NCBI GenBank assembly: GCA_903875445.1
Contig: CAIQWD010000056.1
Span: forward strand, 1 to 64,000
Reading direction: 5' to 3'
Origin: an uncultured delta proteobacterium
GTDB taxonomy: Bacteria; Desulfobacterota; Desulfobulbia; Desulfobulbales; Desulfocapsaceae
Length of the DNA: 64,000 nucleotides
Numbering within the stretch: the first letter of the stretch is position 1; each line of letters starts with the position of its first letter. Made by a program: the position numbers and the translations under genes. The notes beneath the pieces were generated by a model. The model saw only the letters and a list, made by a program, of their open reading frames with translations. It searched no databases and was not told where the DNA came from. Positions 54,752 to 64,000 of the stretch are shown here, piece by piece.

Positions 54752-56557
54752 CTATTTTTTTTGCGTAAATTTGTCATTCTCGAAAACACCTTCAAATATC
54801 CGTCCATCCGCGCGCATCAGGCGCCCCTGTCCCTCACGACGACCGAGCTTGAAGGCACCCTCATACCGACTGCCATCGGCGGAGGTCAAAACTCCCCTGC
54901 CATGCGGCAGGTCATTGCTGAAATCGCCTTTATAAATGCTGCCATCGGAGTAGACAAGCTCCCCCTCACCACTGAAACTCCCATTTACATATTCACCTTT
55001 ATAGTGACTGCCATCGGCAAAATCATATTCCCCGTTTCCTGAATAAAGATCATTTCTAAATTCACCAACATAGCGAGTACCATCAGGGTAGGTGAAAACC
55101 CCGTTTCCATGTTTTTTGCCTTTGATAAAATCTCCGGTATATTCACGACCGTCGCTGTACCGATACGTCCCATAGCCATGAATTTGGCCATTCGCCATCT
55201 CACCGTCGTAGCGATCACCACCGGCAAAGTCGAGCCTACCCGGTCCATGCATCAACCCTTTCAAAAACTGGCCGCGATACTCCCGCCCATCCGGAAAGAG
55301 CACCTGCCCGGTTCCCTCCAAAAGAGGTCCTCCTTCGCCGGTATAAACAAGTCCATCTTTGACAAAATAGCCTTTGTCAGCCTTAGCTACAGGAGCCGAG
55401 ACGGTTGCAACTTCGACAATTTTTTCCGGTTGAATATTCTGGATGGGCGCTGCTGGCGTCGGTGGTGCCGATATTTTCTCGACACTCTCCTTGGCGACTA
55501 CAGGGAATTTCTCTTCCTTCACAACCGGTGCTTCTTTCTTGGCCGATGCGTCGTTCGGCACCTGGGGCTGGCCATCGATAAATTTACCGGAAAAACTTTT
55601 CCCGTCACTGTAGACTATGGTTCCTTCGCCATGCATTTTATTGTCGAGGAATTCGCCTTTATAGAGCGATCCATCGGCAGAGCGCAGTTCACCGCGACCG
55701 TTCCTCATACCGACCAAAAACTTCCCGCGGTAAACCGTACCATCTGGATATTCCTGTGTGCCCTCGCCGTGGAAAAGACCTTCACGAAAATCACCCTCAT
55801 ACCGCGATCCATCGCTATATTGCAGGGTACCGCGCCCATGACTTGCTCCCTCCTTGAATTCGCCTTTGTAAAGGCGGCCATCGCGATATTTTAGGGTACC
55901 CTCGCCTTGGTATTTATCATCAACAAACTTGCCTTCATAACGCTCCCCGCCAGGAGTCTCGAAGACACCCTGGCCCTGGCGATTCATCCCTTTCATCTCA
56001 CCGACATAGCTTGAGCCATCGAGGTATTTTCTCGTCCCCTTGCCATCGGGTTGCCCGTCGTGAAACACCCCTTCAAACCAGGTGCCATCGGCATAGATCA
56101 GTTTCCCCTGACCATCAATAATATCATTGCGAAAATCCCCTTGGTATTCGCGCCCATCGGCAAAAAAGAGAATTCCCCTGCCCTGAAACCGTCCGAAGCT
56201 GAAATCCCCCATATACTGGGAACCGTCAGGACGAACCAGTGTTCCTTCCCCATGGATGACATTATCAAGAAACTGCCCCTGGTACCTTCGCCCATCCGGG
56301 CTTTTCAGCCGCCCCTGGCCATGGAACTTACCGTCATGAAACTCGCCGATATATTGGCTTCCTTCCGGTAAAACAAGAGTCCCGGTACCGTTGGCAAGGC
56401 CGTTTTTAAACTCCCCTTCGTAACGTCGACCATTGGCAGCAACGAACACACCTTTACCGTTACTACAGTCGCCTTGCACACATTCACCGAGACTTTGCGT
56501 CGGTATCAGGCATACTGCCAGTAAAAATAGCAATCCCTGTAAACCCGTTTTCTTCAT
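54752..56557 (-). CDS. Secreted protein with about 20 MORN repeats
   Basis: A 601-residue protein with an N-terminal signal peptide (MKKTGLQGLLFLLAVCLIPTQ, cleavage after about 24-26) and then about 12 MORN repeats of 23 residues (YxGEFxxGxxxGxGxxxxxDG), a Pro/Ala/Lys-rich linker of 80 residues (about 320-400) and another 7-8 repeats. The repeats are diverged at the DNA level. MORN repeats form elongated beta-ribbons that bind lipids or proteins; secretion is unusual for the well-known cytoplasmic versions but common in bacterial MORN proteins. The gene follows avtA on the same strand with a 50-base gap that contains repeat copy C. No enzyme domain is attached. Confidence 0.85.
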   Translation of the reverse strand: MKKTGLQGLLFLLAVCLIPTQSLGECVQGDCSNGKGVFVAANGRRYEGEFKNGLANGTGTLVLPEGSQYIGEFHDGKFHGQGRLKSPDGRRYQGQFLDNVIHGEGTLVRPDGSQYMGDFSFGRFQGRGILFFADGREYQGDFRNDIIDGQGKLIYADGTWFEGVFHDGQPDGKGTRKYLDGSSYVGEMKGMNRQGQGVFETPGGERYEGKFVDDKYQGEGTLKYRDGRLYKGEFKEGASHGRGTLQYSDGSRYEGDFREGLFHGEGTQEYPDGTVYRGKFLVGMRNGRGELRSADGSLYKGEFLDNKMHGEGTIVYSDGKSFSGKFIDGQPQVPNDASAKKEAPVVKEEKFPVVAKESVEKISAPPTPAAPIQNIQPEKIVEVATVSAPVAKADKGYFVKDGLVYTGEGGPLLEGTGQVLFPDGREYRGQFLKGLMHGPGRLDFAGGDRYDGEMANGQIHGYGTYRYSDGREYTGDFIKGKKHGNGVFTYPDGTRYVGEFRNDLYSGNGEYDFADGSHYKGEYVNGSFSGEGELVYSDGSIYKGDFSNDLPHGRGVLTSADGSRYEGAFKLGRREGQGRLMRADGRIFEGVFENDKFTQKK

Positions 56558-56575
56558 CAATGGCTCTCTCCATCT

Positions 56576-56623
56576 CTTATGCCGTTCCGGCATTCCTACT
56601 GCCATGTTATTTCTTGACAACGG
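56576..56623 (-). repeat. Dispersed intergenic repeat, truncated copy C
   Basis: CTTATGCCGTTCC, then GGCAT, then GCCATGTTATTT and CAACGGC match copy A at 20079-20127 with about 80 percent identity by eye. The copy lacks the AGGAGCC hairpin. It spans the 3' end of avtA, including its TAA stop. Confidence 0.65.
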
Positions 56624-57899
56624 CCTGCTCTTTGTTTCCACCATGTTCCGCATATGTCCGCCGCACCACTTCGGCAATAATCGCAAGCCCACGCTGTATA
56701 TCGTCATCACTCTGCGAATACGTCACTCTGATACACTCATCCTTATGCTGCCACTCTTCACCAAGACCCGGGAAAAAATAATGGCCGGAAACCACCAAAA
56801 CCCCATTTTCTTTCAATTGCCGATACAATTCCAGGCTGGTTATGGGCAGACCTTCGAACCAGAGCCACAAAAACATGGCTCCCTCCGGTTTATGAATGCG
56901 ACAGGGGATGCCGATAAATTTTTCACGAACCACGGCGACCGCCTTCTCCATCTTTTTCCGGTAAAAGGGTTGAATAAGTTCCCTGCTAAGAGACGTTAGC
57001 TCCTGCTTTATAACCAAATTACGGGCAAGAACCGCAGCAAAGCTGGTCGGGGTAAGCGAGATAATGGCATTCATGGCCGTAAGTGCCTCGACGATTTCCT
57101 TCTTCGCCACGACAATGCCTGTTCGCAAGGACGGCAAGCCCAATTTGGAAAGGGAAAAACAGAGGATGAGGTTATCGTTCCAGATCGGTTCCGCTCCTAC
57201 GTACACCATGCCCGGGAAGGGCAGCCCGTAGGCGCTGTCGACAATGAGGGGGATTTTCCGTTTGGCCGTCAAGTCGACAAGCCGAGCCAACTCCGCATCG
57301 GTTACCACATTGCCGGTCGGGTTGGTCGGGCGGGAAATGCAGACGGCACCGATGTCATCACCAATCTCTAATTTATTGAAATCAATATGATATTTAAAAA
57401 AACCTCCGTCCAGGAGTTCAATCTCCGGTCTGGTCGATACAAACATATCATCGACCAGACCAAGATCGGCATAGCCGATATATTCAGGTGCCATGGGCAG
57501 GCAGATTTTCTTTTTCCGCCCATCGGCAAGAATCCCGGCAAACAGATTAAACAACATAAAAAAAGCGGTTTGACTGCCGTTGGTGAGACAGATGTTTTCC
57601 GGGCCGATATCCCAGCCCTGTTCTTTTTTCAGGAGAGCCGCCACGCCTTCGATAAAGGCCTTTTCCCCCTGAGGTGGCGCATAGCCACTGATGAGTTGCT
57701 GAAAACTCTGTCTATCCTCGCCGATCGCCAGGAACTCTCGGCGTATTATTTCCTGAAATTCAGGGACCTGTCCGGGATTGCCGCCGCCCATCATGATAAG
57801 AGGCTTGCTGCCGGGCGCAGTGGCCTTGCCGAGATCATCCATCAAGGAAAGGATCCCTGCCTTGCCGGTCATTTTCCTGCCGAATTGAGTGAATTCCAT
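56607..57899 (-). CDS. avtA: Valine-pyruvate aminotransferase
   Basis: PLP aminotransferase of 430 residues. It matches AvtA: GGGNPGQVPEF (38-48), NGSQTAFF (near 115), RPTNPTGN, and the Schiff-base Lys in CFSLSKLGLP (about residue 240). It interconverts valine and pyruvate with 3-methyl-2-oxobutanoate and alanine. The gene sits 51 bases after the membrane gate protein on the same strand. Confidence 0.9.
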   Translation of the reverse strand: MEFTQFGRKMTGKAGILSLMDDLGKATAPGSKPLIMMGGGNPGQVPEFQEIIRREFLAIGEDRQSFQQLISGYAPPQGEKAFIEGVAALLKKEQGWDIGPENICLTNGSQTAFFMLFNLFAGILADGRKKKICLPMAPEYIGYADLGLVDDMFVSTRPEIELLDGGFFKYHIDFNKLEIGDDIGAVCISRPTNPTGNVVTDAELARLVDLTAKRKIPLIVDSAYGLPFPGMVYVGAEPIWNDNLILCFSLSKLGLPSLRTGIVVAKKEIVEALTAMNAIISLTPTSFAAVLARNLVIKQELTSLSRELIQPFYRKKMEKAVAVVREKFIGIPCRIHKPEGAMFLWLWFEGLPITSLELYRQLKENGVLVVSGHYFFPGLGEEWQHKDECIRVTYSQSDDDIQRGLAIIAEVVRRTYAEHGGNKEQAVVKK

Positions 57900-57950
57900 G
57901 CTCTTGTTATTAAAAGATTTTCTTTGTTTTTAATGTCTTTGCGCCTTGGC

Positions 57951-58931
57951 CTATTCGTCTGCCGCCAGAAGATGCAGCCCCCTTACCAACAAATAGGTGA
58001 CGATGAGGGAGAAGACAATCCTTCCCCACAGAATCCCCCCGAATTTTCCGCCTATCGCCGCCATGATGAGGGTGTCCTCCACCAATCCATGACAGAGCCC
58101 CATCAGCGCCATGGAGTTAAAAACCTCTTCCTTGGCCAGTTTGCCGGTACTGGTCTCCCGGATAATCAATGCCCCACCATAACCGATCCCCATAATCATA
58201 CCGACAACAGTGATTGGCGCAGCACGGTGGCTCATACCGAAAAACGGCAGCACGGGAGCCAAGATTTTCTCCAGCAGCCGAAGAAAACCGATGGCCCGAA
58301 AGAGCCGCATGCAAACGACGATAAGGAAGATGACAACAACGATCATTCCCTGGTTCTGTCCCTGATCGAGTCCCCATTGCAGGAGGTCGCCGGACTTGGC
58401 AGTAGCCTTAAATAAGAGCACCGCCGGCTGCTGCCAAAGAGCAAAGGCCAGACAGATGCGATTCAGCAAAAAGCCATAGATAACCGCACCGAGCAGACGG
58501 ATAAGGGCTATCGGTAGAAGCGCTGCCCCAGCCCGTTTGCTGACGCTCAACTCAACAGGTAAGGAGTGGGCAATAAGCATAGCCGAGCAGAGCACGGTCA
58601 CCTGAGCGCTGGTAAGCGCAAGCCCCGGCAGCAGGGCGGCAAAGACCGCAATGCCGCCATACATATTGGTCAGCAGGGCGGTTGCCCAGACCAGGCCAAG
58701 AGCACCCGGCAGCCCGAGAACCGCCATCACCGGCTCCAAAACGATGCTCAAGGAGGAAATAAGGCCAAGCTCTTCAAGGATCTTCGTGGCGATGGCGACC
58801 GGAATGGTTATCCGGATGAGTTCCCAACTGGTCAACCACGTTTCGCGGCCAAGCGACTGCGCAAGCTCTTTCAGCTGGTTCCATCGGTTTTTGTAGCAAT
58901 CGGTAATCATTAAATAAATATGCTCGATCAA
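57951..58931 (-). CDS. Nucleoside recognition (Gate) domain membrane protein
   Basis: A 326-residue integral membrane protein with about eight to ten membrane segments and two Gate domains of the spore-maturation/nucleoside recognition type (ELIRITIPVAIATKIL near 37; APVLPFFGMSHRAAPITVVGM near 240). The same fold forms part of FeoB. The transported or bound molecule is not known. The start is a TTG at 58931 behind a GGTGGCC site; an ATG at 58910 is possible. It lies five bases after the small Cys protein, in the avtA direction. Confidence 0.75.
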   Translation of the reverse strand: MIEHIYLMITDCYKNRWNQLKELAQSLGRETWLTSWELIRITIPVAIATKILEELGLISSLSIVLEPVMAVLGLPGALGLVWATALLTNMYGGIAVFAALLPGLALTSAQVTVLCSAMLIAHSLPVELSVSKRAGAALLPIALIRLLGAVIYGFLLNRICLAFALWQQPAVLLFKATAKSGDLLQWGLDQGQNQGMIVVVIFLIVVCMRLFRAIGFLRLLEKILAPVLPFFGMSHRAAPITVVGMIMGIGYGGALIIRETSTGKLAKEEVFNSMALMGLCHGLVEDTLIMAAIGGKFGGILWGRIVFSLIVTYLLVRGLHLLAADE

Positions 58932-58936
58932 CTGAG

Positions 58937-59143
58937 TTAGGCCACCCTCGAAGACCCGGAATCGTCATTTTGTCGCTTCTTAGCAGAAAACAACTGACAG
59001 TGCATGCCGGAAGATTCGTACACCACCAGCGCCGGACTGATTCGACTTTTAAATCCCAAAGCCCGGCAGCCGTAAGGTTTGGTCGGGTCGTGGGTGATGA
59101 AATAATTCATGCATTTTATACAATTTGGTAGTGATTCCATCAT
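58937..59143 (-). CDS. Small conserved Cys-motif protein
   Basis: A 68-residue protein from ATGATG at 59143. The pattern CIKC...YFITHDPTKPYGCRALGFKS...SSG..C..F has four conserved-looking cysteines (C-X2-C, C, C), as a small zinc-binding domain. I recall similar short proteins in Desulfobacterota, but no function is known and no catalytic site is visible. It is followed by the Gate protein after five bases and preceded by sixA. Confidence 0.6.
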   Translation of the reverse strand: MMESLPNCIKCMNYFITHDPTKPYGCRALGFKSRISPALVVYESSGMHCQLFSAKKRQNDDSGSSRVA

Positions 59144-59184
59144 CGTTACTAGATCCACAGCTTCTCGCCTTGTATCACATCCAC

Positions 59185-59691
59185 CTACTTGGGCAGACCG
59201 CCATGATCTTTGGGGAACCAGAAGAACATGAGTTTGCCGCCCCCTGCCGCCTCGGAGAATCTCTCTGTATCCGAATAATCCAGAGCAACGATACCACAGG
59301 TCGGCACATTGCCGAGAACACGACCGGAAAGATGCCCGGCAAGTTCGCTAATGGTATTGTTATGCCCCACCAGGAAAAGCACATCGACCTGTTCAAGAAG
59401 AGTGGCAATTAAACGACAATAGTAAGTGAACGAGCCCAGGTAGAGGTTCTTATCGTATTGAATAGCATCCTCGTCAAAACCGGTCCCCTCTGCCATCAAT
59501 CGGGCGGTTTTCTTTGTTCTGACGGCAGGACTTGCGACAATCAATTCGGGCCGAATTCCGGCGGCAGCAAGCCTTTTAGCCATTGCCACGCCATCATTTT
59601 TGCCGCGATGGTTGAGTGGCCGGTGAAAATCATCGAGACCCGGTTCGGACCAACTAGATTTGCCATGACGAATCAAATACAACCGCTTCAT
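59185..59691 (-). CDS. sixA: SixA-type phosphohistidine phosphatase
   Basis: Histidine phosphatase of 168 residues with the RHG motif at 8-10 (R8, H9) and the second catalytic His in LVGHNNT (near 114). SixA removes phosphate from the histidines of phosphotransfer domains and the PTS. It lies downstream of the two-component genes (61396-59938). Its ATG overlaps the stop of a possible 43-codon frame by four bases. Confidence 0.9.
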   Translation of the reverse strand: MKRLYLIRHGKSSWSEPGLDDFHRPLNHRGKNDGVAMAKRLAAAGIRPELIVASPAVRTKKTARLMAEGTGFDEDAIQYDKNLYLGSFTYYCRLIATLLEQVDVLFLVGHNNTISELAGHLSGRVLGNVPTCGIVALDYSDTERFSEAAGGGKLMFFWFPKDHGGLPK

Positions 59692-59819
59692 TGCCGCTCC
59701 CCTCTATCACTGTCTTGCTCCCAAAGGCCATATTTTTCCTGGGTGTGGTTCCAGGCAAACTGCGCCACCGGCAAGAGAGTTTTACCTGTTTTTATCATAT
59801 TACCGATATATGTCACCAT
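59688..59819 (-). CDS. Possible small protein coupled to sixA
   Basis: A 43-codon frame (starts MVTYIGNMIKTGKTLL) ends in an ATGA overlap with sixA, typical of coupled genes. No ATG lies upstream in this frame before the response-regulator stop, although the same frame stays open and hydrophobic towards 59938. I see no family. The coupling geometry is the only positive evidence. Confidence 0.3.
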   Translation of the reverse strand: MVTYIGNMIKTGKTLLPVAQFAWNHTQEKYGLWEQDSDRGERQ

Positions 59820-59937
59820 TTTCTTGCACCGATCGGAAAAGAGCGCACCGATCAGAAGAATCTCGACAAATAACTGTACACAGCACCAACAGCCCGGCCA
59901 GCTGGGGATAAGAAAAAAACGCTTACCGCACCTGCTC

Positions 59938-61362
<1,425 letters not shown>

Positions 61363-61395
61363 GCTGAAATCCTTGATGAAAGGGTTAGTCGGTGT

Positions 61396-62706
61396 TCAGT
61401 CCCTGTCCTGGTGGGCGGGAAGATAGACAGTGAAGCAGGCACCCTGACCGGGCGTGCTGTCAACCTTGATATAGCCGCCGAAGCTGCGGACGATCCGGTC
61501 AACGATGGACAGACCGAGCCCCATGCCGGAACCGGTCGCCCTGGTGGTAAAAAATGGATCAAAGATCTTCTCCTGATTGGCCTGGGAGATACCCTCGCCA
61601 TTATCGCACACGGCTATAAGGACAAAGGGTTCTTCCCGCAGGGTCGTAGGATTGATGGAGGCCTTGATGGTCGTGCTGATGGTCAAGCGCGGCTCGGCAA
61701 TCTTACCCATGGAAAGAATGGCGTTCTGGATAAGATTGAAAAAGACCTGTTCGAATTTGACCTCCTGCCCCATAACCTCAATAGTCTGCTGGGTATCGAG
61801 CTGCAGATAGAGGCCAATGTCGGAGAGGGTCATCTGCGACTCGAAAAAGTTGAGGATATCGAGAATGATGACGTTGATGTTCACCGGGACCATGGTATCC
61901 CTGGCCTTGCTGGCGAAGCTCTTCAGGCTGTTGATGATGCTTGAGGCCTTGTTCACCCGATCAATGATAATACTGAGATTTTCTTCCAGCATCTTATGGT
62001 TTTTCAGAGGATCCTGCATGGCCTTCAGACCGTTTCTGGCAAGCAGGAGGATGGCATTTAACGGCTGGGTCAATTCGTGGCCGATACCGGCGGCCATTTC
62101 TCCCAGGCTGGCGAGGCGGGCCGAGTGGGTCAGCTGATCCTGAACCTCGCGCATCCTAGCCATCATCTTGTAAAAATCGCTTTTGTCCGAGGCGATAAGC
62201 ATGTGCAGCACCCGTCCCGACTCGGTAACATAGGTTGAACCCTTGAGGGTTACCGGAATCTCCCGACCGCCAACCGCCCGGAGATTGGTCTCGATGATTT
62301 GAAATTCCCCGTCAGCCAGGGCCTCGCGAATCATTGTACAATTTTCCCGATCGACCAGGTCGGATAGATTGAGAGGTTCATTCTTATTGAGGACATAGCC
62401 GAGACAGCGGGTAAATTCGTTGTTACACTGGACCACATACAGATCCTTGTCGAGGAGGAAAAACAACTCGGCCAGGCTCGTGAGAATCTTGTTGGTAAAT
62501 TCCTTACCTGCCTGTAGTTCCTCATGTTTTTTCAAAACCCGGATAACCAGATCGGTCTTCTGTTTTTCGAGAAGTTTGACCAGGCTGTTTTCTATGTTTT
62601 CCGGATCTTGCCGTTTGGGCAATTCCTGTTTGCGGTCGTCCACGGATTCCTTCTTTGTCACCTTTTTTCTCCATTGCCCTGATTTTTGCTCGGGACCTGT
62701 CACCAT
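61396..62706 (-). CDS. PAS-domain sensor histidine kinase
   Basis: About 436 residues from the ATG at 62706 ([15 protein letters not shown]); a longer frame to 62829 has no family match. A coiled helical region (about 30-90) precedes a PAS domain (about 95-200), the H-box [13 protein letters not shown] (near 236) and HATPase motifs [15 protein letters not shown] and [11 protein letters not shown]. No membrane segment is visible, so it is a cytoplasmic sensor. It is the partner of the NtrC-family regulator downstream. The gene runs away from the operon at 63009. Confidence 0.9.
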   Translation of the reverse strand: MVTGPEQKSGQWRKKVTKKESVDDRKQELPKRQDPENIENSLVKLLEKQKTDLVIRVLKKHEELQAGKEFTNKILTSLAELFFLLDKDLYVVQCNNEFTRCLGYVLNKNEPLNLSDLVDRENCTMIREALADGEFQIIETNLRAVGGREIPVTLKGSTYVTESGRVLHMLIASDKSDFYKMMARMREVQDQLTHSARLASLGEMAAGIGHELTQPLNAILLLARNGLKAMQDPLKNHKMLEENLSIIIDRVNKASSIINSLKSFASKARDTMVPVNINVIILDILNFFESQMTLSDIGLYLQLDTQQTIEVMGQEVKFEQVFFNLIQNAILSMGKIAEPRLTISTTIKASINPTTLREEPFVLIAVCDNGEGISQANQEKIFDPFFTTRATGSGMGLGLSIVDRIVRSFGGYIKVDSTPGQGACFTVYLPAHQDRD

Positions 62707-62893
62707 TTCTGCACATAGTCTATTTCTACGGGAAATACAATAGCATAACTGTTTAAGAGAGTCTTTTCCGGCACCAAAGCTATACAGCCTTGGTCGGTGG
62801 TATTGGTTATTACGACTCCTACCTATCATATATTCATCTAATATCTATTTGTAATAATTACATATAATAAAACATTTCCGGAGATTTTCCCTT

Positions 62894-62909
62894 TGGCCCG
62901 AAAGTTGCT
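62894..62909 (+). promoter_or_regulatory. Sigma-54 (-24/-12) promoter
   Basis: TGGCCCGAAAGTTGCT matches the consensus TGGCAC-N5-TTGCW with the exact GG-N10-GC spacing. It is in the intergenic region and points to the gene at 63009. Transcription would begin near 62920, leaving about 90 bases of leader. Divergent from the NtrC-family two-component genes. Confidence 0.75.
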
Positions 62910-63008
62910 TTTAATAGTGACAAGGAACTGGTACGGGCCTCTACCGGCACACCGGAACTGTAGGCTGAGGGAAATTTCTAAAAGGTCGCTTGACGGATTC
63001 AGGTTTAA

Positions 63009-63635
63009 ATGATGACGGAAAAGATAAAAAAAGAAGAGCCGCAGGCATTGAGGATCGAACAGGTGGCTCTCCTATGCGGCGTCTCCGTAGCCCGAGTTGA
63101 CAACTGGATCGAGAAAAACGGCCTCAAATTCATTGTCTCGCTAGGAGAGTTAAAGGTACGACAGGAAGATCTCGTAGGGTTTCTCATGCACTACAATATG
63201 CCCATCCCAGGAGGTATCCTGCCTATCAACTCAAAAAAGGTTCTCTTCATCTGTCCCGGCAAAAGAGGCAGAAAGGCCGGAAATAAGTTTTTCCGACTGT
63301 TCTCCGAACAGTTCAGCCGAAAGGCCAACTGCTTCATGGACAGTGTCACATTTGGCAAGGGTGCGGAATATAAAATCCTTACCTTTCTGCCCGATCTCAT
63401 CCTGGCGGACGCGGTGAATGGTGACGAAGAGGCGCTGAACGTTATCCGTTTTGTCAAAAGTATCGGCGGCATGCGGGCCGTAGCCCTGGTACGACGTAAT
63501 CTGGCCGGGGCGAAAAGGGAGCGGATACTCGCTGCCGGTGCCAATGCGGTGGTGGAACGAAATACGGCCTGGGATGAACTCCTTGCCTGTTTCAACAGGG
63601 TCTTCAACTCCCTCGGCGACAACCCCTCACGGTAG
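63009..63635 (+). CDS. Helix-turn-helix protein with C-terminal pseudo-receiver domain
   Basis: A 208-residue protein. The N-terminal 55 residues form an excisionase/BldC-like winged HTH (LRIEQVALLCGVSVARVDNW). The C-terminal part (about 78-200) has a receiver-like pattern: KKVLFICPGKRG for the first strand, DLILADAV (near 135) for the Asp strand, and AVALVRRNL and AGANAVVERN. The acidic residues of the first loop are lost, so canonical phosphorylation is doubtful. It is the first gene behind the sigma-54 promoter and is followed by a sensor kinase start. Confidence 0.75.
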   Translation: MMTEKIKKEEPQALRIEQVALLCGVSVARVDNWIEKNGLKFIVSLGELKVRQEDLVGFLMHYNMPIPGGILPINSKKVLFICPGKRGRKAGNKFFRLFSEQFSRKANCFMDSVTFGKGAEYKILTFLPDLILADAVNGDEEALNVIRFVKSIGGMRAVALVRRNLAGAKRERILAAGANAVVERNTAWDELLACFNRVFNSLGDNPSR

Positions 63636-63710
63636 CTGGTCGGGTTGCGCAGTTTTTAATAACATAACAGATTTTTACAAACAGTTCCAAGCAGATAAGA
63701 GCGAAGCCGA

Positions 63711-64000
63711 ATGGAAACCACCCAATACAAAAGAGTCTGGCTGCGATTGACCGGGGTCTTTTGTCTTCTCATCACCGTGCCGGTGGCGATTCTGGTTCTG
63801 GTTACCACCAATAGCCTGAGGGATGCGGCGATCAACAAGATCGAGGTATCTCTTGGCCGGCTCATCGAACACAAAAGGGATGTGGTCAACCTTTTTTTGA
63901 AAGAAAAAGAAGATCTCCTCACCATGATGGTCGGCATGTATCCCATTACCTACCTCGGTCGCCAGGAAAATCTCGACAACCTCTTTATTGCCGTCAATAA
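63711..64000 (+). CDS. Sensor histidine kinase or signal protein, N-terminal part only
   Basis: The frame begins METTQYKRVWLRLTGVFCLL at 63711 and is cut by the window end after 96 codons. A membrane segment (about 12-32) is followed by a helical extracytoplasmic start (GRLIEHKRDVVNLFLKEKED), as in kinases with a periplasmic Cache or similar sensor domain. The rest is outside, so the output domain is unknown. It belongs to the operon behind the sigma-54 promoter. Confidence 0.65.
   Translation, partial: METTQYKRVWLRLTGVFCLLITVPVAILVLVTTNSLRDAAINKIEVSLGRLIEHKRDVVNLFLKEKEDLLTMMVGMYPITYLGRQENLDNLFIAVN

Noticed and set aside
54752..56557. A tandem DNA repeat or CRISPR-like array with a period near 69 bases
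   Set aside because: The repeats are diverged coding units of 23 residues (MORN), all in frame, with no invariant DNA repeat or spacer pattern.

Overview
The window looks like chromosomal housekeeping DNA from an anaerobic Gram-negative bacterium, most likely a sulfate- or sulfur-metabolising member of Desulfobacterota close to Desulfobulbales. This placement is inference. It rests on a short siroheme (alSiR-type) sulfite reductase, a CooC nickel chaperone, an Hdr-type iron-sulfur membrane complex carrying a haem c motif, a tandem FeoA/FeoB iron system with a Cys-rich partner, and the gene orders rho-rpmE-prfA-prmC-murA and ispE-tRNA-prs-rplY-pth. I see no phage, insertion sequence, CRISPR array or defence island.

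Layout. 1-131: 3' part of a 5S rRNA and its terminator. 0.45-4 kb: class III fructose-bisphosphatase, a GlpX-like protein that has lost most metal ligands, and the small sulfite reductase. 4.2-6.8 kb: MotB-like and MotA-like stator pair facing a PATAN (DUF4388) protein. 7.2-14.3 kb: dnaE, then on the minus strand xerC-hslV-hslU and a zinc-ribbon protein. 14.5-17.5 kb: xseB-ispA-dxs isoprenoid operon. 17.6-20 kb: UDP-glucuronate epimerase-type gene and a divergent class II aldolase. 20.2-24.7 kb: tatC interrupted at a homopolymer, a GIY-YIG protein, a MetE-like core methyltransferase, and a MoxR/VWA pair. 25.2-29.7 kb: Hdr-like membrane oxidoreductase of two genes, cooC, and a zinc-ribbon/HD-like gene behind a candidate FNR/HcpR-type operator. 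30-33 kb: PilR/PilS-type two-component system. 33.1-41.7 kb (minus strand): cardD-type regulator, rluD, coaE, rho, rpmE, prfA, prmC, murA and a frameshifted PilZ-like gene. 42-47.3 kb (minus strand): serA, DUF1844, ispE, tRNA-Gln, prs, rplY, pth. 47.8-51 kb: gltX and glnS. 51.2-54.3 kb: feoA, Cys-rich FeoB partner, feoA, feoB. 54.3-59.7 kb (minus strand): sixA, small Cys protein, gate-domain membrane protein, avtA, a secreted protein with about 20 MORN repeats, DUF4177. 59.9-64 kb: a sigma-54 two-component system divergent from an operon behind a clear -24/-12 promoter, cut by the window end.

How it works together. Most genes serve central functions: gluconeogenesis (aldolase, FBPase), isoprenoids (dxs, ispE, ispA), translation (tRNA-Gln, glnS, gltX, prfA, prmC, pth, rpmE, rplY), proteolysis, ferrous iron uptake and Tat export. 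The unusual signals are the degenerate GlpX beside an intact class III FBPase, an ispE frame that runs through the tRNA-Gln gene, two homopolymer frameshifts, a dispersed two-hairpin repeat at the 3' sides of genes, the Hdr/haem c fusion protein, and the sigma-54 promoter in front of a helix-turn-helix/pseudo-receiver protein.
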